From Aliidiomarina celeris (GTDB lineage Bacteria; Pseudomonadota; Gammaproteobacteria; Enterobacterales; Alteromonadaceae): a stretch of 64,000 nucleotides of DNA. Of the stretch, positions 49,513 to 59,696 are shown piece by piece. The DNA lies in NCBI RefSeq assembly GCF_003316875.1, contig NZ_QMIL01000001.1, forward strand, positions 620,001 to 684,000. Direction: 5' to 3'. Numbering within the stretch: position 1 is the stretch's first letter; each line of letters opens with the position of its first letter. The position numbers and the translations under genes are program-made. The notes beneath the pieces were generated by a model. The model did not search any database. It was given only the letters and a program-made list of their open reading frames with translations, and had not been told where the DNA came from.

Positions 49513-51036
49513 TTATTTCGCGGTTGTACCTTCAAGCTCAGCAATTTTCACACTCCAAATTGCTGGGCCTGCTTGGTGAGCGTTATTTCCGTTACTGTCT
49601 ACCGCCACCGTTACCGGCATATCTTCCACTTCAAACTCGTAAATAGCTTCCATGCCTAGGTCTTCAAAGCCGACTACGCGTGCTTTTTTAATGGCTTTCG
49701 CCACCAGGTAAGCCGCACCGCCTACCGCCATGAGATAAACTGCTTTGTGTTTAGCAATGCTGTCGACCGTTTTTTGCCCTCGTTCCGCTTTACCAATCAT
49801 ACCGAGAATACCGGTTTGCTCGAGCATTAGGTCGGTAAACTTGTCCATCCGTGTGGCTGTGGTTGGGCCTGCCGGACCCACCACTTCGTCGCCAACCGGA
49901 TCAACCGGCCCCACGTAATAAATAAAACGATTTTTAAAGTCGACCGGCAGCGGTTCGCCGTTATCTAACATATCTTTGATACGTTTGTGCGCTGCATCGC
50001 GGCCGGTGAGTAATTTACCCGACAAGAGCACCGTTTCGCCCATTTTCCATTCGGCAATATCCGCTGCGGTTAAGGTGTTGAGGTTTACGCGGCGGGCATT
50101 GTCACCCACTTCAAAGGTAATATCCGGCCAGTCTTCCAGTTTCGGCGGCGCTAATTTTGCTGGGCCGCTACCGTCGAGATGAAAGTGAACATGGCGTGTG
50201 GCTGCACAGTTGGGGATCATGGTGACTGGCTTCGAAGCGGCGTGAGTAGGCATCGACATAATTTTCACATCGACCACAGTGGTGAGTCCGCCTAAACCTT
50301 GAGCACCAATACCAAGCTTGTTTACCCGCTCATAAATTTCTAAACGTAGTTCTTCCTCTGGTGTTTGCGCACCACGGGCAATGAGCTCTTGAATATCTAC
50401 CGGTTCCATTAACGATTCCTTTGCCAACACCGCCGACTTTTCCGCAGTGCCACCAATACCAATGCCCAGCATTCCGGGCGGGCACCAACCGGCCCCCATC
50501 TTCGGCAAGGTTTCAACCACCCAGTCTGCAATGGAGTCGCTTGGATTGAGCATCACCATTTTAGTTTTGTTCTCCGAGCCACCCCCTTTCGCGGCTATAG
50601 CAACTTCAACATGGTCGCCTGCAACCATGTCGATATGCACTACCGCAGGCGTATTGTCTTTGGTGTTTTTTCGCGTTCCCGCGGGGTCAGCAACAATAGA
50701 CGCACGTAAAGGGTTGTCGGGGTTGAGATAAGCACGACGGGTGCCTTCATTAACCATCTCTTGCACCGTCATATCGGTTTTGTCCCATTGCACACCCATG
50801 CCCACTTTTACGAAACAGGTCACAATACCGGTGTCTTGGCACAAAGGCCGATGCCCCTGGGCAGACATGCGCGAATTCACCAACATTTGTGCAATGGCAC
50901 TTTTGGCCGCTTCACTCTGCTCTTTTTCGTAAGCGTCGGCGAGCGCGTTCACAAAGTCGAGCGGGTGATAATAAGAAATAAACTGTAAGGCATCTTCAAT
51001 ACTATCAATAAAGTCTTGCTGTCGAATTACGGCCAT
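49513..51036 (-). CDS. Class I fumarate hydratase (iron-sulfur)
   Basis: Interconverts fumarate and malate in the citric acid cycle. Class I, oxygen-sensitive [4Fe-4S] enzyme of 507 residues with alpha and beta regions fused as in E. coli FumA/FumB (548). Likely cluster cysteines are C66 (RPLCQDTGIV), C185 (GAGWCPPGM) and C277 (IPNCAATRH). The tartrate-dehydratase-type beta part contains GPTTATRMDKF and VGGAAYLVAKAIKKA. AGAGGGG lies about six bases before the ATG. It is divergent from pabB over 85 bases. FumA and FumB cannot be told apart by sequence alone, so no symbol is given. Confidence 0.92.
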   Translation of the reverse strand: MAVIRQQDFIDSIEDALQFISYYHPLDFVNALADAYEKEQSEAAKSAIAQMLVNSRMSAQGHRPLCQDTGIVTCFVKVGMGVQWDKTDMTVQEMVNEGTRRAYLNPDNPLRASIVADPAGTRKNTKDNTPAVVHIDMVAGDHVEVAIAAKGGGSENKTKMVMLNPSDSIADWVVETLPKMGAGWCPPGMLGIGIGGTAEKSAVLAKESLMEPVDIQELIARGAQTPEEELRLEIYERVNKLGIGAQGLGGLTTVVDVKIMSMPTHAASKPVTMIPNCAATRHVHFHLDGSGPAKLAPPKLEDWPDITFEVGDNARRVNLNTLTAADIAEWKMGETVLLSGKLLTGRDAAHKRIKDMLDNGEPLPVDFKNRFIYYVGPVDPVGDEVVGPAGPTTATRMDKFTDLMLEQTGILGMIGKAERGQKTVDSIAKHKAVYLMAVGGAAYLVAKAIKKARVVGFEDLGMEAIYEFEVEDMPVTVAVDSNGNNAHQAGPAIWSVKIAELEGTTAK

Positions 51037-51121
51037 CAGAACCCCTCTGTATCCACTTTACCGGTGTCTAAAATCGGCAGATATGATACCCTCTAATCAA
51101 GCATGTCGCCAGTAACAACCC

Positions 51122-52588
51122 ATGGAAACCATGAGCAAACCTTTTACTATTTTTGAGCTTTCTTACGCCAACTGGAATGAACCTACTGCGCTTTTTTCTC
51201 CCTTTGCGAACGAGCCCTGGGCCATGCTTTTTGACTCTGCCAACGCCCAGCATGTGAACAGTCGGTTCGATATTCTGGTGCGCCAGCCGCGTTTTAAAAT
51301 TACCCAGCAACAGGGCCGCTGTAACGTTTCACCAGCACTTCCCTCTACACCACTTCCCTCTACACCACTTCCCTCTACACAAAGTAACGCGCAAGACGTT
51401 TCAACCAAGAGCAGCGATTTCTTCGCGCACATTAACGCCGCAATGCAAACACTAGCGCCGCTTGAGCTGTCTGCCGAACAACAACAATGGGCCGCTAATT
51501 TACCTTTTCTAGGCGGGGCGCTTGGGTACTTAGGTTATGATCTTGCGCGCACGCTTGAAGCCATACCCGAACATGCCATTGCCGACATTGATCTACCCGA
51601 TGCGGCCATGGGCATTTACCAACATGCTTTAGTGATTGATCACGACAGCCAACGCACTTTTGCCCTCGCTCCTGTCGACTGGTCACTGGCGGAAGTGGAG
51701 CGTTTTTGGCGTGGGTCCGCTCAAAACCACCCTGCGTTTCATCTTACGGGCGACTGGCGGAGCAATATGAGCCAGGCCGACTATTTACAGCGCATTGAGC
51801 GTATTTATGATTATTTAACTGCAGGCGACTGTTACCAAATTAATTTAGCGCAACGTTTTTCCGCGCCGTGTAGCGGCAGTAGTTGGAACGCCTATTTAGC
51901 ACTGCGCAAAGCCAATCGCGCACCGTTCTCCGGTTATATTTGTTTGCCACAAGGGGCCGTATTGAGTGTCTCGCCCGAACGTTTCTTGTCGGTCAGCACC
52001 AACGGCAAGGTAGAAACCAAACCCATTAAAGGCACCCGCCCGCGTAATACTAACCCTGCTCAAGACCAAGCCAGTGCAAATGCATTGCTCGCCTCCGAAA
52101 AAGATCGTGCTGAAAATTTAATGATTGTGGACTTACTTCGCAACGACATAAGCCGGGTCTGCGCGCCGGGGACCGTTAAGGTACCGCATCTTTTTCGGCT
52201 TGAAAGCTTTCCGGCGGTTCATCATTTAGTGAGCACCGTTACGGGTCAATTGGAGCCTCCGCATACTGCACTTGACCTGATGCGCGCTGCATTTCCCGGC
52301 GGTTCTATAACGGGTGCACCCAAAGTTCGCGCCATGGAGATTATCGAAGAATTAGAGCCGCACCGCCGTTCTGTGTACTGCGGTAGTTTTGCCTATTTCA
52401 GTGTGCACGGGCGTAGCGACAGCAGTATTACTATTCGAACGCTATGCCGCACGGGTGACAAAATTCACTGCTGGGCAGGCGGCGGCATTGTTATCGACTC
52501 TGTAGGTGAGCAGGAGTATCAAGAAACCTTCGACAAGGTAGCGAAAATATTACCTACCTTGGAAAAAAGCACAGCGGGGAACGAATAA
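51122..52588 (+). CDS. pabB: Aminodeoxychorismate synthase component I
   Basis: Converts chorismate and ammonia (from PabA) to 4-amino-4-deoxychorismate for folate synthesis. The chorismate-binding domain covers the C-terminal half: K303 in KPIKGTRPR is the active-site lysine that distinguishes PabB from TrpE (PIAGT), with DLLRNDISRVC, FPGGSITGAPKVRAMEIIEEL and the final GGGIVIDS. Length 488 is close to E. coli (453) plus a proline/serine/threonine insert near residue 75-90 made of three perfect 15-base repeats. Start may be ATG 51122 or 51131. It overlaps nudL by one base (TAATG). Confidence 0.93.
   Translation: METMSKPFTIFELSYANWNEPTALFSPFANEPWAMLFDSANAQHVNSRFDILVRQPRFKITQQQGRCNVSPALPSTPLPSTPLPSTQSNAQDVSTKSSDFFAHINAAMQTLAPLELSAEQQQWAANLPFLGGALGYLGYDLARTLEAIPEHAIADIDLPDAAMGIYQHALVIDHDSQRTFALAPVDWSLAEVERFWRGSAQNHPAFHLTGDWRSNMSQADYLQRIERIYDYLTAGDCYQINLAQRFSAPCSGSSWNAYLALRKANRAPFSGYICLPQGAVLSVSPERFLSVSTNGKVETKPIKGTRPRNTNPAQDQASANALLASEKDRAENLMIVDLLRNDISRVCAPGTVKVPHLFRLESFPAVHHLVSTVTGQLEPPHTALDLMRAAFPGGSITGAPKVRAMEIIEELEPHRRSVYCGSFAYFSVHGRSDSSITIRTLCRTGDKIHCWAGGGIVIDSVGEQEYQETFDKVAKILPTLEKSTAGNE
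51336..51380 (+). repeat. Three 15-base tandem repeats inside pabB
   Basis: Three perfect copies of CACTTCCCTCTACAC, encoding LPSTP repeats in a predicted surface linker of PabB. Length change by whole units keeps the frame. Confidence 0.95.
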
Positions 52589-53193
52589 TGCACCGCTCCG
52601 CCGCTGAGTTTAGCGCTCATTTTAATCTTCACCCCGCTCAGCCCGCAATGTGGCCGAAGTCGCATACGCAGCAGTTGCGTGCCTCCGCCGTCTTGGTGCC
52701 GTTGGTCGAAACACCAACGGGTTTGCACGTTGTACTGACTCGCCGAACGGCCCACTTGCGCCATCACGCCAACCAAATTTGCTTTCCCGGCGGCCGCCGC
52801 GACGCAAGTGACCAGTCATTGCTGCACACGGCATTACGCGAGACGGAAGAAGAGCTAGGCATCAAAGCAGGAACCATAAACTTACTGGGTGCATTGCCGC
52901 CGCAGCCAGTACTCACCAAATTTATGATCCAGCCCTACCTTGGCGTGGTTCCCGCAAATACCTCGTATAGAGTGCAAACCAACGAAGTTGCTGAAGTGTT
53001 CCACGTTCCGTTGCGTACCCTCATGGACCAACGAAACCATTTACAGTTTAAGCGCGAACACCCTATTTATCCGGTAGTGCATTTTATTCCGTACCAGCAT
53101 TATTTAATTTGGGGCGCTACCGCCGCAATTATTCGTCGCCTTGCCGACCAAATGAACCCAGCAGGGAAGCACCTGTACAGACCAGTGTTCTGA
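52588..53193 (+). CDS. nudL: Nudix hydrolase, predicted CoA pyrophosphatase
   Basis: Nudix enzyme of 201 residues expected to hydrolyse coenzyme A and derivatives to 3',5'-ADP and phosphopantetheine. The Nudix box begins GGRRDASDQSLLHTALRE and continues with TEEELG, matching GX5EX7REUXEEXGU. The preceding LTRRTAHLRHHANQICFPGG is the NudL/CoAse-subfamily signature. It follows pabB with a one-base overlap and precedes sdaA, the pabB-nudL-sdaA order known from E. coli. Activity is by family, not tested. Confidence 0.9.
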   Translation: MHRSAAEFSAHFNLHPAQPAMWPKSHTQQLRASAVLVPLVETPTGLHVVLTRRTAHLRHHANQICFPGGRRDASDQSLLHTALRETEEELGIKAGTINLLGALPPQPVLTKFMIQPYLGVVPANTSYRVQTNEVAEVFHVPLRTLMDQRNHLQFKREHPIYPVVHFIPYQHYLIWGATAAIIRRLADQMNPAGKHLYRPVF

Positions 53194-53262
53194 CACTTGC
53201 GCTTACAGCAACAAATCACCACACTACAGCACAATACAAGAGAGTTTAGGAAAACAACCAAT

Positions 53263-54639
53263 ATGATTAGCGTTTTCGATATTTATAAAGTAGGTATTGG
53301 CCCGTCGAGTTCCCATACTGTAGGGCCCATGCGTGCGGCACGTGAGTTTCTCCTCGACTATCAAAAACAAGGAGGCGACCTCGCCAAAGTTACCGGCGTA
53401 GAAGTAGAGCTATTCGGTTCACTGGGGCAAACCGGCAAGGGCCATGGCACAGGTAAAGCCGTTATTTTGGGGCTTGCGGGTGAGGCACCAGAAAGCTGCG
53501 ATACCAGCAAGGTCGACAGTTTTTTAGCCGAAATAGAGGCCACTGAGCAACTGGCATTATTGGGTGAACACACGGTCGCTTTTCCACGTACCGGCGCTAT
53601 CGTTTTTCATCGCCGCAAAACCATGCCGAAGCACGCAAATGCTATGGAACTTAAGCTTTTTGTAGGTGAAGAGCAGGTATTCAGTGATTTGTACTACTCC
53701 ATTGGGGGCGGCTTTATTGTGCGCGACGCCGACTTCGACGAAACACTAGAAGAAGCCATTGAGCAAGAAAGCAAACCGATTCCGTACCCCTTTGACAACG
53801 CCACTGAACTGCTTGCTCGCTGCAAAGAACAAGGCCTGCGAGTGAGCTCACTGATGCTAGCGAACGAAAAAGTGTTTCGCTCTGAAGACGAAATTCGCAA
53901 AGGGTTAATGCATATTTGGCAAACGATGCGCCAATGCATTGAAACCGGCATAAAAACCGAGGGAATATTGCCGGGCGGTTTAAAAGTTCGCCGCCGCGCG
54001 CCCGCGCTCTATCAGCGGCTTCGCAATGAAAAAACCCGTGACCCAATGCAGGCAATGGACTGGGTGAGCTTATTTGCGCTCGCCGTAAATGAAGAAAATG
54101 CAGCAGGCGGTCGCGTAGTAACAGCACCCACAAATGGTGCCGCTGGTATTATTCCGGCCGTTATGCGCTATGCCGATAAGTTTATTGAGCCGCTCGACGA
54201 AGATGCAGTGATGCGCTTTCTACTCACCTCAGCAGCTATCGGCATTTTATACAAGAAGAACGCCTCGATTTCAGGTGCTGAAGTGGGTTGCCAAGGTGAA
54301 GTTGGCGTGGCCTGTTCAATGGCCGCAGGCGCACTCGCGGAGTTAATGGGTGGCGATGTGAGTCATGTGGAAAACGCTGCAGAAATTGGCATGGAGCACA
54401 ACCTAGGTTTAACCTGCGATCCCGTGGGTGGGTTGGTTCAGGTACCCTGCATTGAGCGCAATGCCATGGGTGCCGTGAAAGCTATTAATGCTGCCCGGTT
54501 AGCCATTCGTGGCAGTGGTGATCACAAGGTATCGCTCGACAAAGTGATAAAAACCATGTGGGACACCGGCAACGACATGAAAACCAAATACAAAGAGACC
54601 GCTCGCGGAGGCTTAGCCGTTAATATCACCGAGTGCTAA
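53263..54639 (+). CDS. sdaA: L-serine ammonia-lyase, single-chain iron-sulfur type
   Basis: Deaminates L-serine to pyruvate and ammonia with an oxygen-sensitive [4Fe-4S] cluster. The beta domain is N-terminal ([22 protein letters not shown]) and the alpha domain C-terminal, with cysteines in [13 protein letters not shown] and [18 protein letters not shown]. The frame is open from a TTG at 53197, but ATG 53263 has AGG(A) about 11 bases upstream and gives the family start MISVFDIYK and 458 residues, near E. coli SdaA (454). It is convergent with cysB, 23 bases apart. Confidence 0.94.
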   Translation: MISVFDIYKVGIGPSSSHTVGPMRAAREFLLDYQKQGGDLAKVTGVEVELFGSLGQTGKGHGTGKAVILGLAGEAPESCDTSKVDSFLAEIEATEQLALLGEHTVAFPRTGAIVFHRRKTMPKHANAMELKLFVGEEQVFSDLYYSIGGGFIVRDADFDETLEEAIEQESKPIPYPFDNATELLARCKEQGLRVSSLMLANEKVFRSEDEIRKGLMHIWQTMRQCIETGIKTEGILPGGLKVRRRAPALYQRLRNEKTRDPMQAMDWVSLFALAVNEENAAGGRVVTAPTNGAAGIIPAVMRYADKFIEPLDEDAVMRFLLTSAAIGILYKKNASISGAEVGCQGEVGVACSMAAGALAELMGGDVSHVENAAEIGMEHNLGLTCDPVGGLVQVPCIERNAMGAVKAINAARLAIRGSGDHKVSLDKVIKTMWDTGNDMKTKYKETARGGLAVNITEC

Positions 54640-54662
54640 GCGCGCTTGTCGCGTGCTCGGTA

Positions 54663-55688
<1,026 letters not shown>

Positions 55689-55690
55689 TT

Positions 55691-56404
55691 ATGAGAGTGT
55701 CAGTATCTATGCCTTCTGTCAAACAAAATACGATCGACTTCGCAACCGTGCTCGGCGCAAGCGTGCACGACATGAAAAACTCTCTTTTTCTTCTGTTGCA
55801 GTCTATTGAACAGGTTGCAGCACAAATTGAAGCACCAGAGCCGAAAGCAAAATTGGCCGATATTCACTATGAAACACAACGTTTAAACACGAGCCTTATT
55901 CAACTACTCACTTTATTTCGGCAAGAACAAAAAAACTTGCCTGTGAATCGTGAAGAGTACTTTTTAGACGAGCTTGCAGACGACTTAATCGCCAACAACC
56001 AGTTTTATGCTGACCACCACAATACAGCCCTAGAAACCGAAATCGCAGAGGAAAAAAGTTGGTTTTTTGATCACCAACTGGTGCTGGTTTTACTTAACGA
56101 TGTTCTGATTAACGCTATGCGGTATGCCCATGAACGCGTAAAACTGGTGGCCGATATTGACGAGGTATCCCACGAGCTTATTATTGAAGTTCATGACGAC
56201 GGCCCGGGCTACCCTGCCGAAATGCTCGACAACTATTCTGCAGGACCACAAGCTACCGAATTGGGCGCGGGTCGCACCGGGTTGGGGCTCTATTTTTCGC
56301 GTCTTATCGCTGAGGCGCATCAAGACAAAGGCCGCGTGGGCTCTATTGTGTTGAGTAATGACAGCGTATTTGGTGGTAGCCGATTTACCTTAAGGCTACC
56401 GTAA
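55691..56404 (+). CDS. Soluble histidine kinase without sensor domain
   Basis: Protein of 237 residues with no membrane helix and no PAS or GAF domain. The dimerisation/phosphoacceptor helix is at the very N-terminus (H26 in ASVHDMKNSLF). An HATPase domain follows with N-box DVLINAMRYA, G1 VHDDGPGYP and G2 GAGRTGLGLYFSRLI. It must receive its input through partners. An alternative ATG at 55709 exists and no strong ribosome-binding site decides. It lies 52 bases before a membrane protein gene and near several receiver proteins (57.6-60.5 kb) that are possible targets. Confidence 0.8.
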   Translation: MRVSVSMPSVKQNTIDFATVLGASVHDMKNSLFLLLQSIEQVAAQIEAPEPKAKLADIHYETQRLNTSLIQLLTLFRQEQKNLPVNREEYFLDELADDLIANNQFYADHHNTALETEIAEEKSWFFDHQLVLVLLNDVLINAMRYAHERVKLVADIDEVSHELIIEVHDDGPGYPAEMLDNYSAGPQATELGAGRTGLGLYFSRLIAEAHQDKGRVGSIVLSNDSVFGGSRFTLRLP

Positions 56405-56456
56405 TTGAATGGAGTCAGGTACAGTAGAGCCATAACAAGGAAAAACGAACGATACT

Positions 56457-57215
56457 ATGCTCCTAACGATTATTATTCTTATCTTTGCGCTGTCTGCGCT
56501 TGCCGTAGGGGTAAACGCTATTCAGCAACACAAACAACGTGTTGAACTAGAGCGGCGCCAACAAATGTTCCGTTATCGAGGTATTTTAGACGAAACGGAA
56601 AACCTCATAACTTTAGCCAGTGACTTTCCCGTAGGTAAAGGTCTGCTGCATGTGTTGCGGGTGCGTGCTCGCGACGCGCTGCGTTTATTAATTGATGTGC
56701 AGCCTAAAACCAAAGAGCTACAAATTCGGCTTGAAGAATATGAAGAGGCGGTAAAGAATCACAATCCAGAAGACAAATCCACGCTCATTACCAACTTCAC
56801 TATTCCGCAACAAGACAAACAAATTGTTGCCATGATCCACGGGTTAAAAAAGCTGCGTAAAGCACTTCGGGCAGAATATGGCCGCAACCGCGTAGACGCC
56901 ACCGTGTTTCAAGAGGAAGAAAAACGGATTAGCAAAACCTTACTGCAAATTAGTGTCGAAACCCTGATTCGCCGCGGCGAAGGCGCGTTTAGTTCGGGCA
57001 TGTTGGGCTCCGCTCGCCAGTACTTTGAAAAAGCACAAAAGAGCCTGCAAGACGCCACCTTCGATGACCCCTACATAAGCGAGAAGCTCGGTGTTGTCAC
57101 CGGTAAGCTAGAAGACATCGCAAACTCCCTGCGTGACGTTAACGCAAGCGACGCACGCAAACGCGACAAGAAGAGTGACCTCGACGAGTTGTTCCAACCG
57201 AAAAAGAAATGGTAA
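56457..57215 (+). CDS. Membrane-anchored coiled-coil protein, unknown function
   Basis: Protein of 252 residues with one N-terminal transmembrane helix (about residues 2-22) and a charged, mostly helical cytoplasmic part. ALRLLIDVQPKTKELQIRLEEYEEA-like and SARQYFEKAQKSLQD stretches suggest helical repeats (possibly TPR-like in the latter). The tail is basic (KRDKKSDLDELFQPKKKW). No enzyme motif. The gene sits between the kinase and yciH with 52 and 4 bases. Similar proteins occur next to yciH in related genera, by recollection. Function unknown. Confidence 0.7.
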   Translation: MLLTIIILIFALSALAVGVNAIQQHKQRVELERRQQMFRYRGILDETENLITLASDFPVGKGLLHVLRVRARDALRLLIDVQPKTKELQIRLEEYEEAVKNHNPEDKSTLITNFTIPQQDKQIVAMIHGLKKLRKALRAEYGRNRVDATVFQEEEKRISKTLLQISVETLIRRGEGAFSSGMLGSARQYFEKAQKSLQDATFDDPYISEKLGVVTGKLEDIANSLRDVNASDARKRDKKSDLDELFQPKKKW

Positions 57216-57219
57216 TGGC

Positions 57220-57552
57220 ATGAGTTTTCAAGACCAATTAAGTCAACTGGTATTTTCCACTGATCGCGGCAAAATTGAACCCGAGCAAGCGCCGGAAGCT
57301 ATTCCAGATGGTGACGGTATTGTTCGTATTCGCCGAGAAACCAAAGGCCGCAAAGGCAAAGGTGTAACCCTTATTGAAGGCCTTGCATTGCCCGAGAAAG
57401 AACTACAAAGCCTTGCAAAAACGCTGAAAAAGCGTTGTGGCGTGGGCGGTAGTGTTAAAAACTACATTGTCGAAATTCAGGGGGATCAACGGGAAACCTG
57501 TAAAGCTTGGCTAGAGCAACAAGGTTACAAAGTAAAGCTTGCTGGTGGTTAA
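57220..57552 (+). CDS. yciH: YciH, SUI1/eIF1-like translation factor
   Basis: Small protein (110 residues) with the SUI1 fold of eukaryotic eIF1. In E. coli YciH affects start-codon and initiator-tRNA fidelity in vitro. Signature segments: RIRRETKGRKGKGVTLIEGL, and LKKRCGVGGSVKNYIVEIQGDQRE continuing toward the C-terminus. The frame is open from 57133, but ATG 57220 directly after the upstream stop (four bases) gives the standard start MSFQDQLSQLVFSTD. It ends 19 bases from the convergent receiver-phosphatase gene. Confidence 0.92.
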   Translation: MSFQDQLSQLVFSTDRGKIEPEQAPEAIPDGDGIVRIRRETKGRKGKGVTLIEGLALPEKELQSLAKTLKKRCGVGGSVKNYIVEIQGDQRETCKAWLEQQGYKVKLAGG

Positions 57553-57571
57553 TCACCAACTTCTATTGTCG

Positions 57572-59245
57572 CTACTGCAGCAAGTATACAAAACAGATCG
57601 TGCGCCCTCCATGCAGCCATTGCACGTCTCGCGCCAGCTCCCGAATGAGGCTGAGCCCACGGCCAAAATTAACCTCACCGCCTATCGCACCTTCTGTGTT
57701 TTCCTCCGCAACGTTCGTACCTTTCTGTGGCAAAAACCCGAGCCCTGAATCAGACACCGTAAAGGTTAAGCTTTTACTTTCTGGCTTGTAATCAACCTCA
57801 ATCGTAATCAAACCGTCTTCGAGTTCTAGTAGGCGCCTTTCTCGTTCTACGTAATAGCGTTCAAAACCGTCTGGCGACTGCTTTAAGCGACTATCCATGC
57901 GCAGCAAACCATGGTCAATCGCATTGTTGTACGACTCGGAAAGCAAGGTGAAAAGCGCCGAACGATGGGGTTTAAAGCCTGGAATATGCTCAAATGCACG
58001 TAAAAAGCTAGCAATAGGGTCTTGTGAGCGAATTTCATTCATGGTCATGTCGCAACGCACCCTAAAGGGGAGTTGCGACAAATCTGTGCTCGGGACTTGC
58101 GCTAGAATGCCCGTTGGCACACATTCAAGTAAGGCCAGTGTAATATCATCGTGCTGATGCCACTCTTTAGTGAGCGCCTTAATTTCATGAGCTACTGAAT
58201 TAAATTCCCAATGAAAGTGCTGCAAAAGTAAACGCAACCCAGACGCGCCGAGCATTTGCCCGTGCTCCTTGCCCAGTTCAATTAAACCGTCGGTTGCCAA
58301 AAGCACGCGACTGCCAATGTCTACGCGTAACGTGGTAACCGCTGGGTCAAATTGATCACTCGGTAAAATGCCAAGCGCAACATGTTGAGGCGCAAGCTCG
58401 CCTAAGAACTCTCCCTCTGGCCCGATTAATTGCGGGCCATTCATCCCCCCATTCCAATAACTCAAACGTTGGCCAGAGGCAGACAACTCAATGAGAACAG
58501 CAGCGCAAAACATGTCTTCTGGAAGCAGCTCGCTTAATCGATTATTAATTTCCGTTGCTATTTGTCCTACTGGAGCGCCGCGCGCAGCCATCGAATAGAA
58601 TGTTTGCGACGCAGGCAAGGTACCAATAGCTGCGGCTAAACCATGACCGGTAAAGTCGCCTAAAAATATATACAGATTACCAATCGGGCTTGCGGCGGTT
58701 AACAAGGTGTCGCCATTGAAAACACTTAAAGGTAAGAAGAGAGTGCTGAGATAAGGGTAGTCACCTAAGTTGCGGTTCAGCGCATTGTTGAAAATACGTT
58801 TCACAATGCGATGCTCGCGGTCAATCCGTGCACTGTGATACGCCAAGTGTTTGTTATTCTGCTCTAATGTTTGGCTTAATTTTCGGGTGCGCAAATGTGC
58901 TTTTAGCTTTGCACCTAATACCAAAGGGTCAAACGGCTTACTCAGAAAGTCATCGCCGCCCGCCTCCAAACAACGCAGTAAAGTGCGCTTGTCGTCAAGA
59001 GCGGTAATAAAAATAATCGGCAAATGAACCTGATTTGCTAGCTTTTTCAGCTGCGGAGCTATTTCGTCACCCTTCAAGCCGGGCATCATCACGTCGAGCA
59101 AAACTAAATCGGGACTAAACTCGTTGAAAACAACCAAGGCGTCTTCGCCACTTTCGACAGTAAGCGGCGAATAACCAAACTCTGTAACCATTTCCCGCAG
59201 TTGTTCACGGTTTACCGCTTGGTCGTCAATAATAAGAACGCGCAC
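57572..59245 (-). CDS. Receiver-PP2C phosphatase-HATPase partner-switching regulator (CrsR/HsbR-like)
   Basis: Protein of 557 residues with three modules. The N-terminal receiver domain (about 1-120) has phosphoacceptor D51 in LLDVMMPG and K103. A SpoIIE-type PP2C phosphatase (about 165-375) has GDFTGHGLAAAIG and ATDGLIELG. A C-terminal anti-sigma-type kinase fold has N-box SESYNNAIDHGLL, VSDSGLGF and GRGLSLIRELA. This matches CrsR of Shewanella oneidensis and HsbR of Pseudomonas, in which phosphatase and kinase control an anti-anti-sigma protein. The next gene encodes exactly such a STAS protein. Predicted target: general stress sigma factor control (inference). Confidence 0.88.
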   Translation of the reverse strand: MRVLIIDDQAVNREQLREMVTEFGYSPLTVESGEDALVVFNEFSPDLVLLDVMMPGLKGDEIAPQLKKLANQVHLPIIFITALDDKRTLLRCLEAGGDDFLSKPFDPLVLGAKLKAHLRTRKLSQTLEQNNKHLAYHSARIDREHRIVKRIFNNALNRNLGDYPYLSTLFLPLSVFNGDTLLTAASPIGNLYIFLGDFTGHGLAAAIGTLPASQTFYSMAARGAPVGQIATEINNRLSELLPEDMFCAAVLIELSASGQRLSYWNGGMNGPQLIGPEGEFLGELAPQHVALGILPSDQFDPAVTTLRVDIGSRVLLATDGLIELGKEHGQMLGASGLRLLLQHFHWEFNSVAHEIKALTKEWHQHDDITLALLECVPTGILAQVPSTDLSQLPFRVRCDMTMNEIRSQDPIASFLRAFEHIPGFKPHRSALFTLLSESYNNAIDHGLLRMDSRLKQSPDGFERYYVERERRLLELEDGLITIEVDYKPESKSLTFTVSDSGLGFLPQKGTNVAEENTEGAIGGEVNFGRGLSLIRELARDVQWLHGGRTICFVYLLQ

Positions 59246-59251
59246 AGAAGC

Positions 59252-59557
59252 TTAGTCGATTTGAAATAGTTTATCGAAACGCGAAATGTCTAAAATTTTG
59301 CGAATTTCCGGCCGGCAGTTAATCAGTTGAATTGGCCGCGTGTGGTTACTCAAACTTTTACGCATATTCAACAACATTCCCAGCGCTGCACTGTCGATAT
59401 ACTCAGTTTCCCGAAAGTCCACCACCACGTTAATCGAACTGTCACTGAGTTCAGAGTAGGCTTGGCGAAATTCCTGCACCATACTAAAGTCGAACTTTCC
59501 CTTCACACGAATAATAAATTGCTGCCGATCGCTCGAATACTCTGTAAATAAATTCAT
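59252..59557 (-). CDS. STAS-domain anti-anti-sigma factor (CrsA/HsbA-like)
   Basis: A 101-residue single STAS domain. The phosphorylatable serine is S56 in EYIDSAALGMLL, the standard SpoIIAA-type site. Six bases upstream of the receiver-phosphatase-kinase gene and transcribed first, so the two form an operon. By analogy with Shewanella CrsA and Pseudomonas HsbA, its phosphorylation state, set by the neighbouring protein, would decide whether it binds the kinase or another partner. No anti-sigma gene or sigma gene is adjacent. Confidence 0.88.
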   Translation of the reverse strand: MNLFTEYSSDRQQFIIRVKGKFDFSMVQEFRQAYSELSDSSINVVVDFRETEYIDSAALGMLLNMRKSLSNHTRPIQLINCRPEIRKILDISRFDKLFQID

Positions 59558-59696
59558 GAAAAACCCCTAAACGCTTGCGTAGTTGAAAGATTAACCTGTT
59601 CTTTGCAGGAGGGCTAGCCCGTTTCTAAACTCACTTGTCAAAACCGCTCGATTCCCCTACTCTGAACGCACTTCCAATTAAGGACACTGTGTATTT

